Assembly: GCF_003385845.1 (NCBI RefSeq)
Contig: NZ_QRDJ01000007.1
Span: 124,001-188,000 of the forward strand
DNA length: 64,000 nt
From: Kushneria indalinina DSM 14324
Lineage (GTDB): Bacteria > Pseudomonadota > Gammaproteobacteria > Pseudomonadales > Halomonadaceae
Reading direction: 5' to 3'
Part shown: one piece after another, positions 25,745-36,100 of the stretch
How the letters are laid out: each line of letters begins with the position of its first letter
How positions within the stretch are numbered: position 1 is the stretch's first letter
The notes under the pieces: model-generated
What the model was told of the DNA's origin: nothing
Databases searched by the model: none
The model's input: only the letters and a program-made list of their open reading frames with translations
Position numbers and translations under genes: made by a program

Positions 25745-26518
25745 TCAGGCGGCCTGCTGTTTCAGCGCCTCGATCCAGGCCGACATGCGTGCAAAATGGC
25801 TGCCCTGCCAGTAGACATGGCAGCATTTTTTGCATTTGTAGAAGTCGTTGTAATACAGCAGGGTGCGCGCCTCCAGGCGCCGGGCCACCGAAGCCTTGTC
25901 CACCTTCACCAACAGAGCATTGCAGCGCGCGCAGCGTTTGAAGCCGGCGATCTCGTCATGCAGCTCAAAACGTCGGCAGACCTCTTCAACCTGCTGAGCA
26001 GGGTCCGTGGCACGCACGAAATAGCCGTGCACAATCTGGCGGCGATACAGCAGGCGCCGATCACGGGTGAGCAGAATACGATTTTGCGCGGCCGAGGTGT
26101 CTGCCAGCTCTTCATCGCTGAAATCGTTGCGCCAGCACACGTCAAACCCCAAAAGGCGCAGATAACGTGCCAGCCGACCCAGATGCACATCCAGTACAAG
26201 GCGTGCCGGGCGCGGCCGCGGCGGCTGCAGGGCGTGCCCCATCACCAGATCACTCAGGGCCCGGACCGGCCAGGCCCTGATCAGGTAGTGATCATTTTCC
26301 AGCGGTTCGATCAGCGTTTCGAACGCCGCCGGATGATCATTGAGCGTCAGCGCGGCAACTTCGGGGTGGGGAACGCCAAAGGACTCTACCAGGTCCTTGA
26401 GAGAGGTACGCCGTGGTGTATGTTGTGTGACCGGCAGCCCTCGCCCGGAAGACGGCAGGAAATCATCGAGACAGCCGTGAAAAAGTACCTGTACACCCAT
26501 CGACCAAGGACTCGACAT
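25745..26518 (-). CDS. Mut7-C RNase-domain protein with N-terminal ubiquitin-like domain
   Basis: A 257-residue protein: an N-terminal beta-grasp Mut7-C ubiquitin-type domain (about residues 7-95), then a PIN-like Mut7-C RNase domain. The latter has LVLDVHLGRLARYLRLLGFDV, DEELA and LLTRDRRL (acidic residues that would bind metal). A C-terminal zinc ribbon with CxxC pairs follows (CARCNALL and CKKCCHVYW). The family is thought to be RNases by homology to Caenorhabditis Mut-7, with little direct proof in bacteria. No clear Shine-Dalgarno for ATG 26518. Monocistronic, just downstream of the urea cluster on the same strand. Confidence 0.85.
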   Translation of the reverse strand: MSSPWSMGVQVLFHGCLDDFLPSSGRGLPVTQHTPRRTSLKDLVESFGVPHPEVAALTLNDHPAAFETLIEPLENDHYLIRAWPVRALSDLVMGHALQPPRPRPARLVLDVHLGRLARYLRLLGFDVCWRNDFSDEELADTSAAQNRILLTRDRRLLYRRQIVHGYFVRATDPAQQVEEVCRRFELHDEIAGFKRCARCNALLVKVDKASVARRLEARTLLYYNDFYKCKKCCHVYWQGSHFARMSAWIEALKQQAA

Positions 26519-26621
26519 TCAGTAGTTTGAACGCCCAAGTGTGGTGGTAGGCAGCACGAATGTCACACCAATAAATCGCCTTTATGGCTTGCCTGTTGCA
26601 ACACTTCGTGCACTCAGGAAT

Positions 26622-27317
26622 TCATACCGTAAGATGGCGTTGCACCAGCTCATCATCCAGCGTGGCCATGCCACCTTCGGCCACATGCGCACCGCGGTCC
26701 ATCAGCATGAAACGATCAGCGTAGCGGCGCGCGAAGGGCAGCTTTTGTTCCACCAGCAGGACCGTCAGCCCGTCTTCCTGATTGAGCTGTCGCAGCACAT
26801 CGCCGATCCGAGTCACGATATTGGGCTGAATGCCCTCTCCCGGCTCATCAAGAATCAACAACCCGGGCGCCAGTACCAGCGCACGGCCGATGGCCAGCTG
26901 CTGCTGCTGGCCACCGGAGAGGTCGCCGCCACGACGACGTTTCATTTCCTCAAGTACCGGAAAGAGCTCATAAATGCGTTCGGGAATACGTCGCAGGCGA
27001 TCAGGCCGCGCCGGCAGGCCGATACGCAGATTCTCCTCGACCGTCAGGGTCGAAAATATCTGTCGCCCCTGCGGCACGTAGCCAATGCCAAGCCCGGCGC
27101 GTGCCTCACGCCTGGCGCGCGAGATGTCAGCGCCCTCAAACAGGATGCGCCCGCCCCGGGCCGGCTCCTCGCCCATGATCGTTTTCATCAGCGTGGTCTT
27201 GCCCACGCCGTTGCGCCCCATTACGCAGGTGCACTGTCCGGTGGGTACCGAGAGCGACAGCCCCCGCAGGGTATGGCTCTGGCCGTAATACTGATCAAGC
27301 TCTTCGATCTCAAGCAT
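26622..27317 (-). CDS. urtE: Urea ABC transporter ATP-binding protein UrtE
   Basis: Second ATPase of the branched-chain-amino-acid-type urea importer, 231 residues. Walker A GRNGVGKTT near residue 40, signature LSGGQQQQLAIGRAL near 135, Walker B LLILDEPGEGIQPNI. The LDEPGEGIQPNI stretch and the N-terminal QYYGQSHTL segment are distinctive for UrtE relative to LivF. It overlaps urtD by 8 nt and is the last gene of the cluster. GAGGAGGAG lies upstream of ATG 27317. Confidence 0.93.
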   Translation of the reverse strand: MLEIEELDQYYGQSHTLRGLSLSVPTGQCTCVMGRNGVGKTTLMKTIMGEEPARGGRILFEGADISRARREARAGLGIGYVPQGRQIFSTLTVEENLRIGLPARPDRLRRIPERIYELFPVLEEMKRRRGGDLSGGQQQQLAIGRALVLAPGLLILDEPGEGIQPNIVTRIGDVLRQLNQEDGLTVLLVEQKLPFARRYADRFMLMDRGAHVAEGGMATLDDELVQRHLTV

Positions 27318-28158
27318 GACGCTCCTCCTCGGCGCCCAGGTACACCTCTCTGACCCGTGAGTCAGCGGCCACGGCGTCCATGCTGCCCTCGGCCAGTACG
27401 CTACCCTGGTGCAGCACGGTGACATGACGGGCAATCGAGCGCACAAAGCCCATGTCATGTTCGACCACCACCACCGACTGCTGCCCGGCCAGCCGATTCA
27501 ACAAATTGGCAGTACGGTGCATTTCCTGCTCGGTCATGCCGGCCACGGGTTCATCAATCAAAAGCAGCCGCGGACGCTGCATCAGCAGCATGCCGATCTC
27601 CAGCCACTGTTTCTGCCCGTGGGAAAGCACCCCAGAGCGCCGGTCACGCTCGGCCTCAAGCCCAATGGTCTCCAGCACCTCATCAAGACGCGCACGCCCC
27701 TCATGATCCAGTCTCGCCATGAAGGTGGCCCATACGCGCCGATCACCGGCCATCGCCAGCTCCAGGTTTTCAAACACGGTGAGCGCCTCAAACACGGTGG
27801 GCTTTTGAAACTTGCGCCCGATACCCAGGCTTGCCACCTCCGGTTCTGAAAGGCGCAGCAGATTATGGCGCGAACCGAACCACACCTGGCCGCTGTCGGG
27901 CCGTGTTTTGCCAGTAATGATGTCCATCATGGTGGTCTTGCCGGCCCCATTGGGGCCGATAATGCAGCGCAGCTCACCGTCATCGATGGTCAGGTTGAGC
28001 CGGTCGATGGCGCGAAAACCGTCAAAGCTCACCGTGACATCTTCCATATAGAGTATCGGCCCGTGACGCACATCCACCGGTGACCGATCAGGCACCATGA
28101 AATCAAATACCCGATCAGGACGGGCCATGTCGCGAAGTCTGTTCAGAGTCTCACTCAT
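27310..28158 (-). CDS. urtD: Urea ABC transporter ATP-binding protein UrtD
   Basis: First ATPase of the urea importer, 282 residues, LivG type. Walker A IIGPNGAGKTT near residue 65, GIGRKFQKPTVFEALTV loop near 110, signature LSHGQKQWLEIGMLL, Walker B LLLIDEPVAGMT. The SHGQKQWLEIGM form of the signature is characteristic of UrtD. The N-terminal extension of about 35 residues before the ABC domain is also typical. Overlaps both urtC and urtE by 8 nt. Confidence 0.93.
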   Translation of the reverse strand: MSETLNRLRDMARPDRVFDFMVPDRSPVDVRHGPILYMEDVTVSFDGFRAIDRLNLTIDDGELRCIIGPNGAGKTTMMDIITGKTRPDSGQVWFGSRHNLLRLSEPEVASLGIGRKFQKPTVFEALTVFENLELAMAGDRRVWATFMARLDHEGRARLDEVLETIGLEAERDRRSGVLSHGQKQWLEIGMLLMQRPRLLLIDEPVAGMTEQEMHRTANLLNRLAGQQSVVVVEHDMGFVRSIARHVTVLHQGSVLAEGSMDAVAADSRVREVYLGAEEERHA

Positions 28159-29233
28159 GGACAGCGCCTCCCTTTTGGCGGCGCATTGAGGCCGCCAGGC
28201 CTGCAATGCCCTGGGGCAGGGCCATGGTCACCACCACGAAAAGTCCGCCCAGCATAAAGAGCCAGGCATCCGGCATCTCGGTGGTCAGTACTGTCTTGAG
28301 CCAGTTGACCACCAGCGCACCGATGAGCGCGCCAAAGAGCGTTGCGCGTCCACCCAGCGCCACCCACACCACCACTTCAATGGAAAAGAGTGGTGCAAAG
28401 CTGCCGGGGTTGATAATGCCCACCTGCGGGACATAAAGCGCCCCGGCGATACCCGCCATCACGGCTGATACGACAAAGACCGCCAGCTTGACGTGTTCGA
28501 CCCGATACCCCAGAAAGCGTGTCCGGGCCTCGGCGTCACGAGTCGCAATACAGACCCGGCCCAGGCGCGAGGTGGTCATCATGCGACAGATTACAAAGGC
28601 CAGCAGTACCGCCAGTACGGAAGCCACAAACAGCGCCACCGTCATGGCGTGACTGTTGAGCGGCATACCCAGCAGCTCACTAAAACGTGTCAGCCCGGTC
28701 GACCCGCCCACCCCCATTTCATTGCGGTTGAACGCCAGCATCAGCGCAAAGGTCATCGCCTGGGTAATGATCGAGAAATAAACGCCGGTGACACGCGAAC
28801 GAAAGGCCAGCCAGCCAAAGACCAGCGCCAGCAAGCCGGGCGCCAGCACGACTGCAAGTGCCATCAGAGGAAAATGGCCCAGCCAGGCCTGCCAGCCATC
28901 GATATTTGTCCCCTGGGCGTTGAGATAGAGACCCATGGCGTACCCTCCCAGGGCAAAAAACGCACCATGACCCAGGCTCAGGATCCCCAGATACCCCCAG
29001 ATCAGATCCACGGCGAGTGCCAGCAGCATGTAGCAGAAATACTTACCCAGCAGACTGACCGTCGCGTCTCCCACATGCAGCGCATGATCCGATGGCAGCA
29101 GGTTGAGCCCCACCACCAGCACCGCAGCGCTCACCAGCACCGCGCAGGTGAGCATCGTGGTACGGTCACTTAAATGGCCCATGCTGCGCCGTACTCCTCC
29201 AGCACCGGATGATCCCGTACATACCTGACTCAT
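28151..29233 (-). CDS. urtC: Urea ABC transporter permease UrtC
   Basis: Inner-membrane permease of the LivM type, 360 residues with about 10 helices. UrtC hallmarks are LLGKYFCYMLLALAVDLIWGYLG near residues 65-85, LSLGHGAFFALGGYAMG near 92, and FNRNEMGVGGSTGLTRF near 185. The start is ATG 29233 with GGGAGGG 8 nt upstream, overlapping the urtB stop as ATGA. The longer in-frame extension to 29392 is only a read-back into urtB. Confidence 0.93.
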   Translation of the reverse strand: MSQVCTGSSGAGGVRRSMGHLSDRTTMLTCAVLVSAAVLVVGLNLLPSDHALHVGDATVSLLGKYFCYMLLALAVDLIWGYLGILSLGHGAFFALGGYAMGLYLNAQGTNIDGWQAWLGHFPLMALAVVLAPGLLALVFGWLAFRSRVTGVYFSIITQAMTFALMLAFNRNEMGVGGSTGLTRFSELLGMPLNSHAMTVALFVASVLAVLLAFVICRMMTTSRLGRVCIATRDAEARTRFLGYRVEHVKLAVFVVSAVMAGIAGALYVPQVGIINPGSFAPLFSIEVVVWVALGGRATLFGALIGALVVNWLKTVLTTEMPDAWLFMLGGLFVVVTMALPQGIAGLAASMRRQKGGAVHE

Positions 29234-30858
29234 GACACCCTCCCGCGCGGTGGAAAGAGCCCCTGCGGGCGCTTTTGAATGAATAGAATCACGCCCACCA
29301 GCACCACAATCTTGGCCAGCACGGCGCCGACCCAGGGCTGTAGCACCTGATTGAGCACCCCCAGGGTCATGCCGGCCACCAGCGTGCCCCACAGATTGCC
29401 CACACCCCCGAAGACCACGACCAGAAAGGAGTCGACGATATAGTTCTGTCCCAGATTGGGACCTACATTGGTAATCTGTGACAACGCCACACCGGCAAGA
29501 CCAGCCACCCCGGCCCCGAGACCAAAGGTCAGCATGTCCACCCGTGCCGCCCTTACCCCCATGGCGCGTGCCATGTCACGGTTTTGCGTTACCGCGCGCA
29601 CCTCAAGTCCCAGCCGGGTAAAGCGCATCACCGCCCAGAGCGCGGCAAACACCACCAGACAGAAGATCAGCACCGCCAGCCGGCTATAGCTGATCGAGAG
29701 CGCCTCGGTGACCTGCCAGCTGCCGCGCAGCCACTCCGGTGAGGCGACCGCCCGGTTGAGCGGTGAGAACACGGTGCGTACCAGCTGCTGCAGGATCAGA
29801 CTCACCCCGAAGGTGGCCAGCAGGGTTTCCAGCGGACGCCCCTTCAAAAAGCGAATTACGCTGCGCTCGATAGCAATGCCAAAGGCTGCGGCAACCAGAA
29901 AACCGAACGGGATGGCCAGTATCAGCGCCAGCCCCGGCTGACCGGGCAACAGCTGCTGCAGCCACCAGGCGCTGTAGGCGCCCAGCATGATCAGCTCACC
30001 GTGAGCCATGTTGATCACCCCCATCACGCCAAAGGTAATCGCCAGACCAATCGCGGCCAGCACCAGAATCGAGCCGGCACTCAAACCAAAAAAGAGCGTT
30101 TGTACCCGCTGATGCCATTCGCGCTTGCGCTCGATGCCTGCCAATACCCCGCGAGCTTCACTCGCCAATTCGCCGTCGCCTTCGGCCAGCGGCACCAGCG
30201 TGTTGCGCACCCGGGTATCCAGATGACCGCGCAGCGTCTCCAGGGCATCTACATCCCCCTGCTGCACACGATGCAGCGCCAGTGCCGTCTCAAGCTGTTC
30301 ACGTACTGCTAGGGATTCCTCCTCGGCCAACGTGTCTTCCACCCGCGCCACGCTGATCGCATCTACCGTCCCCACCAGCGCCCGAGCCGCCGCAAGTCTT
30401 GCCTTTACGTCCCCCGCCGTCAGTGACATCGCCGCCAGCGCCCCCTCAATCTGCGTGCGCAGCGTGTTGTTAATGGTAATGGTGTTGATCGTACGCCGTG
30501 AGCCGGTACCGACATCCTCCAGCGTAATGGCATCGATGATCGGCCATTCACGGCCGCCATCATCGGTAATGATGTAGAAGTGATCACCACGGCGCTCACG
30601 GGCCAGCCGCCCCTCCAGCAGCGCCTGCAGCCAGCGCTCACGCTGGGAGGCCGTGCTGGCCGCGACACGCTCGACGGCCTCGCCCTTTGCTTCAAACCCC
30701 GAGGCATCCAGCCCTTCCAGTAGCGTACGGGCCTGCTCATCGCTGATTTGATCGCCGGCATGAACGACCCCGGGCAGCGCCATCATTACCGGCACCATCA
30801 TTACCAGTACCAGTACGATCCCGGCCCGCCACAGGTCACGTATTGCGCGTCTTGACAT
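29230..30858 (-). CDS. urtB: Urea ABC transporter permease UrtB with N-terminal periplasmic region
   Basis: LivH-type permease, 542 residues. A signal-like N-terminus (to about residue 33) and roughly 200 hydrophilic residues precede the membrane domain, as is usual for proteobacterial UrtB. The permease part starts near 245 and contains GVMGVINMAHGELIMLGAYSAW and FVVVFGGVGNLWGT-like motifs. GGGGGAGAG lies before ATG 30858. It follows urtA after 119 bp. The function of the N-terminal region is unknown. Confidence 0.93.
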   Translation of the reverse strand: MSRRAIRDLWRAGIVLVLVMMVPVMMALPGVVHAGDQISDEQARTLLEGLDASGFEAKGEAVERVAASTASQRERWLQALLEGRLARERRGDHFYIITDDGGREWPIIDAITLEDVGTGSRRTINTITINNTLRTQIEGALAAMSLTAGDVKARLAAARALVGTVDAISVARVEDTLAEEESLAVREQLETALALHRVQQGDVDALETLRGHLDTRVRNTLVPLAEGDGELASEARGVLAGIERKREWHQRVQTLFFGLSAGSILVLAAIGLAITFGVMGVINMAHGELIMLGAYSAWWLQQLLPGQPGLALILAIPFGFLVAAAFGIAIERSVIRFLKGRPLETLLATFGVSLILQQLVRTVFSPLNRAVASPEWLRGSWQVTEALSISYSRLAVLIFCLVVFAALWAVMRFTRLGLEVRAVTQNRDMARAMGVRAARVDMLTFGLGAGVAGLAGVALSQITNVGPNLGQNYIVDSFLVVVFGGVGNLWGTLVAGMTLGVLNQVLQPWVGAVLAKIVVLVGVILFIQKRPQGLFPPRGRVS

Positions 30859-30977
30859 GCTCTCTCCCCCACTTTCAAAACGTCCGGGCTGCTCGCCTGC
30901 TGCCAGCAACCCGGCGTCCCTGCACGACGTTACTTCACCACGTCACTTCACAACGACGGGGCCGTATGCCTCAGCAC

Positions 30978-32315
30978 CTATTGCGACACGACCGGCTCGC
31001 CGTCCTCGCAGGTCATGCTGGAGACATTGAGACGTCCGCAGTGGAGCGGCGCGCGCCAGTCACTGATCAGATTGCGCGAGTCGGGGAGATAGTCCGACCA
31101 GGCATCGCCTGCAATATTGGAGGGGGTCTGCCAGACCACGCTGAACTGGCCATCGTTCTGGATCTCGCCAATCATGACCGGCTTGGTGATGTGGTGGTTG
31201 GGCATCATCGCCGAGCCCCCCCCGGAAAGGTTGGGCACGGTAACCCCGACGATGGCGTCCTTCACCGCATCAACATCCGGTGTACCGGCCTTTTTGACCG
31301 CCTCCAGCCACATGTTGAAACCGATGTAATGAGCCTCCATCGGATCGTTGGTGACCGCGCTGTCATCGTCCTTGTACGCCAGCCAGCTATCGATGAAATC
31401 GAAGTTGGCATCGCTGTCGACACTCATGAAGTAGTTCCACGCCGCCATATGACCCACCAGCGGTGCAGTATCGATGCCGGTCAGCTCCTGTTCCCCTACC
31501 GAGAAGGCCATGACCGGGATGTCGCTGGCCGAGATGCCCTGATTGGCAAGCTCGCGATAAAACGGCACGTTGGCATCACCATTGATGGTGGAGATCACCG
31601 CAGTCTTTTTGCCCTGACTGCCGAACGAGGCAATGCTGGAAACGATCGACTGCCAGTCGCTGTGACCAAACGGCGTGTAGTTGACCATGATGTCGTCATC
31701 GCTCACGCCCTGATCCTTGAGCCAGGCCTCCAGAATTTTATTGGTGGTGCGGGGATAGACGTAGTCGGTCCCCACCAGCGCCCAGCGCTTGACGCCCTGC
31801 TCACGCAGATACTCGACGGCCGGAATCGCCTGCTGATTGGGCGCAGCGCCGGTATAGAAGATATTTTCCGATGACTCTTCGCCCTCGTACTGCACCGGAT
31901 AGAACAACAGCCCGTTGAGTTCCTCGACCACCGGCAGCACCGCCTTGCGCGACGCCGAGGTCCAGTTACCAAAGATAACGTCGACCCGATCATCACCAGA
32001 GAGCAGGTCACGGGCCTGTTCGGCAAACAGCGGCCAGTCGGAGGCCGGATCAACCACCACCGGTTCAAGCTTGCGCCCCAGCAGACCGCCGTGCTCATTC
32101 TGCTCCTCGATCAGCATCAGCATTTCATCCTTCAGGGTCGATTCGCTGATCGCCATGGTGCCGGAGAGCGAGTGCAGAATGCCGACCCGAATCGGATCGC
32201 TGTCAGCCTCGGCGCGCGCGTCATCACTCAGACCCAGAGCAGCGCCTGCGCTCAACAGCGCGCCCACCAGCAGCGGACGGGACAGGGCCAGTGACCCCAT
32301 TGAAAATCCTTTCAT
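30978..32315 (-). CDS. urtA: Urea ABC transporter substrate-binding protein UrtA
   Basis: Periplasmic receptor of the urea importer, 445 residues. Signal peptide with cleavage near ARA-EAD, then VGILHSLSGTMAISESTLKD, the signature opening of UrtA/AmiC-type receptors. DPASDWPLFAEQA, GNWTSASRKAVLP and LFYPVQYEGEESS further identify the urea branch, as opposed to amino-acid receptors. Start chosen at ATG 32315 because GAGG stands 6 nt upstream; ATG 32327 and 32333 are possible. It is preceded by 118 bp after the GntR gene and followed by urtBCDE. Confidence 0.94.
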   Translation of the reverse strand: MKGFSMGSLALSRPLLVGALLSAGAALGLSDDARAEADSDPIRVGILHSLSGTMAISESTLKDEMLMLIEEQNEHGGLLGRKLEPVVVDPASDWPLFAEQARDLLSGDDRVDVIFGNWTSASRKAVLPVVEELNGLLFYPVQYEGEESSENIFYTGAAPNQQAIPAVEYLREQGVKRWALVGTDYVYPRTTNKILEAWLKDQGVSDDDIMVNYTPFGHSDWQSIVSSIASFGSQGKKTAVISTINGDANVPFYRELANQGISASDIPVMAFSVGEQELTGIDTAPLVGHMAAWNYFMSVDSDANFDFIDSWLAYKDDDSAVTNDPMEAHYIGFNMWLEAVKKAGTPDVDAVKDAIVGVTVPNLSGGGSAMMPNHHITKPVMIGEIQNDGQFSVVWQTPSNIAGDAWSDYLPDSRNLISDWRAPLHCGRLNVSSMTCEDGEPVVSQ

Positions 32316-32386
32316 GGCATACCTCATTGTCATTGTTGGTGAGGGTGCCCCGGGCCTGTGCCGCGGGGCAGGTACAGCAGGGATAC

Positions 32387-32402
32387 AGCATCAAGGGCAC
32401 CA
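32387..32402 (-). promoter_or_regulatory. Weak sigma-54-like element upstream of urtA
   Basis: On the minus strand TGGTGCCCTTGATGCT keeps the invariant GG-N10-GC spacing of -24/-12 promoters but differs from consensus at several other positions. It lies about 72 bp before the urtA ATG. It may give urtABCDE its own nitrogen-regulated start. Chance occurrence cannot be excluded. Confidence 0.3.
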
Positions 32403-32433
32403 ATGACGCTGATGTGCGGGGCGCATCCAGTTG

Positions 32434-33156
32434 CTACGCCTCGGGTGGGCCCTGCGCGTGGCGACTGCGGGCTTCGTGCAACATGTGCAGCGTGATCTTG
32501 CGCACCTCGTTGCGACTGAGCGCAATATGGGCACTCAACAACTGCTGGGCGTGAGCCGTACGCCGCCGCGCCAGTGCTTCCAGAATCACGGCGTGCTCGT
32601 CATAGGTGGCCTCGATCCGTGTGGCCTGGGTGAAATCGAGCCGGCGAATGATATGAATCCGCTCGCTTACATCACGGTGAATGCGCGCCATTTCCTGATT
32701 GCCTGATGCCGTGACCAGCGCGGTATGAAACGCCTTGTCCTGCTCGGCCATCGCGGGGTCAAACGAGCGCGCCTGGCCTGGCACGCACCAGATATCGCGC
32801 AGCGCCTGAAGCATCGGCGGCGGCTCGCTCATGGCACACAGGCGCTCAACGGCGGCGCACTCCAGCACGATGCGCACGTCGTAGAGCTGTTCGAAAACAT
32901 CAAAATCAAAGGGCACCACCTGCCAGCCACTGCGAAAATGCACCTCCACATACCCTTCACGGCGCAGACGATGCAGCGCCTCACGCACCGGCGTACGCGA
33001 AGCACCGGTACGTTCGGCCACCTCCGCTTCGCTGAAGTAGTCGCCGGGCAGCAGCTCAAAATCAAAGATCATCTGCTTGAGGGTGGCGTAGACGCGCTCG
33101 GCCAGACTCTGCCCACGCATGCTGCCGCGCTGTCGAAAGGGTGAGGCGCGCGTCAT
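32434..33156 (-). CDS. GntR-family (FadR/FCD subgroup) transcriptional regulator of the urea cluster
   Basis: A 240-residue repressor-type protein: winged helix (about residues 15-82) with EAEVAERTGASRTPVREALHRL, and an all-helical FCD ligand domain (about 90-225) with metal-binding type residues (DKAFHTAL and a later His). Its ATG overlaps the urea carboxylase stop as ATGA, so it is co-translated with the enzymes. The palindrome upstream of the allophanate hydrolase gene is of the type FCD regulators bind. Autoregulated control of the urea operon is therefore likely. The ligand (urea, allophanate or biuret) is a guess. Confidence 0.88.
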   Translation of the reverse strand: MTRASPFRQRGSMRGQSLAERVYATLKQMIFDFELLPGDYFSEAEVAERTGASRTPVREALHRLRREGYVEVHFRSGWQVVPFDFDVFEQLYDVRIVLECAAVERLCAMSEPPPMLQALRDIWCVPGQARSFDPAMAEQDKAFHTALVTASGNQEMARIHRDVSERIHIIRRLDFTQATRIEATYDEHAVILEALARRRTAHAQQLLSAHIALSRNEVRKITLHMLHEARSRHAQGPPEA

Positions 33157-36100
33157 GACGCCGATCCGGTATCGAGCACCGCCAGCAGCTCACCGGCGCG
33201 TACCGGCGTCCCGGGCGCGCAGTGAAAGGCACTGAGCGTGCCCGCCTGCGGCGCAGTGATTGCCACCTCCATTTTCATCGCCTCGACAATCACCAATGGA
33301 TCGCCGGCCTCGACCCGGGCGCCGGGTTCGGCTACCAGTTTCCAGACACTGCCAGCGATATCGGCCTGTACAGGACACTGATGGGCGCCGAGTGTTTCGC
33401 TGTCCAATGGCGCAGCCTGCGCAGTTTCAATCGCCGGCGGGGCGATGTCGGCCGCACTCCAGCGGCTGACCTCCTGGGTAAAGGCCTCACGCTGGCGCGC
33501 CTGAAAGGCCTCAATGCTCTCGCGATGAGCTTTGAGAAAATCGAGATACGCACCGACATCGAAAACTTCTTCTTCCACCCGCACTTCAAAGCGACCGTGG
33601 CGAAAGTCCTCACGCAGTGTATGCAGCTCTTCTTCGCTGACCGGGTAGTAGCAGACCTGATCAAAAAAGCGCAGAAGCCACGGCGCGCCCGGCGCAAACC
33701 GTGCATTGTTGCCCCAGGTATTCCAGATCGGCACGGTGCGCCCCACTAGCTGATAGCCGCCGGGGGAATCCATGCCATAGATGCACATGTACATACCGCC
33801 GATGCCCACCGTGCCTTCTGCGGTATGGGTACGCGCGGGATTGTACTTGGAGCTCAAAAGCCGGTGGCGAGGATCGACGGGGACGGCGCAGGGTGCGCCC
33901 AGATAGACATCCCCCAGCCCCAAAACCAGATAGCGCGCCTCATACAACGTCTGCCTGACCGTCTCGCGATCCACCCCGTTGATGCGGGCGATGAAATCGA
34001 CGTTGTTGGGCAGCCAGGGCGCGTCGGCCTTCACCGTCTCGCTGTAGCGCGTCACCGCATCCAGCGTGGCGCTGTCTTCAAAGGCCATGGGCAGGTGCAG
34101 TACCCGGGTGGGCAGTTTGAGCGTGCGTACATCGCCCAGGCCGTCATCAAGGCTGAGCAGCTGCGTGATGAGCGTATCCTGAGCGACCACATGACCGTTG
34201 TAGCGAATCTGCAGCGAGCGCACGCCGGGAGCGAGCTCCTCAACGCCCTCGATGGCCGCCTCATTGATCGCTGCCATCAGCAGATGCACCCGCACCCGGG
34301 TGGTGAGATCGAGCACGTTCTCACCGTATTCCAGCAGAATGTAGCCATCACCGGCCTGACGATAGACCGCCGCCGGGCGCTCCTCGCTGGCCGCTCGCGT
34401 GGCCAGCACACAGGGAGAGTGTTCGGCTTCTGGCGTCGCCCCCGTCGCGGCAATCAGGGCGCTGTCAACCCGCGCCGGCAGGGCCATGATCTCCGGGTCG
34501 GGCGCGCTCAGGGTCTCGATGGCGCGCAGCCACTCGGTCTCCAGCGCCAGAGCATGTTCAAGGGTGATCGGGACAAAGCGAATCGTGTCGCCCGGACGCA
34601 CCTGACCCGCTTTCCAGAGCTCTCCACGAACGATGGTCACCGGACAGACAAAGCCACCAAGGCTTGGGCCATCGCGCATCAGAATCACCGGGCTGTCGCC
34701 GGTAAAGTTGACCGCGCCAATGGCGTACTCGCAGTCATGAACGTTGGACGGATGCAGACCCGCCTCGCCGCCATCGCTGCGCGCCCATTCAAGTGTCGGG
34801 CCGACCAGCCGTACGCCGAGACGGTTGGCGTTGTAGTGCACCTCCCAGTCGGTGGCCAGCAGCTGCTCAAATGCCGGCTGGGTGAAAAAGTCCGGCGCAC
34901 CGTGAGGCCCCACCAATACACCGATACGCCACTCATGGCCGTAGTCGGGGATCAGCGCCGCGGGAACGGCCGCTGGGGTTTCCAGAGCATCGTCTTCATG
35001 GATCAATGAGAGCAGATCACCACTGCGCAGCACGCGCCCACCGTGGCCGCCGAACTGCCCCAGGGCAAAGGTCGAGCGGCTACCCAGATAGACCGGCACA
35101 TCGATTCCGCCACGTACGGCCAGATAGCAGCGACAGCCGACGCTGACCTGCCCAATCCTCAGCCGCTGGCCGGCGCGAACCTTGACCGGCTGCCAGAACG
35201 CCACCGGTTCATCGTCAAGTTGTGCTTCGGAGGGCGCACCGGTCAGTGCAATGACCGCGGCCTGGTGAAACACCAGCTCCGGCCCCACCAGAGTGCATTC
35301 AAGCCCTGCCGCCGAAGCCGCGTTACCCACAATGCGATTGGCCATGCGAAAGGCCATGTCATCCATCGGCCCTGATGGCGGCACACCAATGTCCCAGTAG
35401 CCCAGCCGCCCGGGCACGTCCTGCACGCTGGTCCAGGTCCCCGGAGAGACCACCTCCAGACAGTGCGGTGTAAACGTGAATCGTGACAGGGCCCGGGTGG
35501 AGACCTCGCCGCGCCTGAAGGCGTCAGAGCCAATCACGGCACGCAGATAATCCAGATTGGTGGGGATACCGTAGAGGCGCGTGGCGTCAAGTGCCGCGGT
35601 CAGCCGGTTGATCGCCTCGTCACGGTCACGGCCCTGCACAATCAGCTTGGCGATCATGGGATCAAACTGCGCCGACACGAGGCTGCCGCTCTCAACGCCT
35701 GTATCCACACGCACGCCCGGAAGCTCGGTGGGAAAATGCACGGCGTCCAGCTCGCCGGGGCTGGGCTGAAAGTTTTTCAGCGGATTCTCGGCGTAAAGGC
35801 GCACCTCGATCGCCGCACCTTCCGGCGTGATGGCCTCCAGCGCCTCAGTCAGCGGCTGGCCATCGGCAATGCGCAGCATCCACTCGATCAGATCAAGCCC
35901 GGTGACACATTCGGTGACCGGGTGCTCAACCTGCAGGCGGGTGTTGACCTCGAGAAAATAGAAATGCTCAAGGCCCGCGTCATAAATGAACTCCACCGTC
36001 CCGGCGCTGCGATAGTGGACCGATTCTCCCAGACTGACGGCGGCGGCCAGCATCTGCTCACGAATCGCGGGCGGCAGATGCGGTGCCGGGGTCTCCTCCA

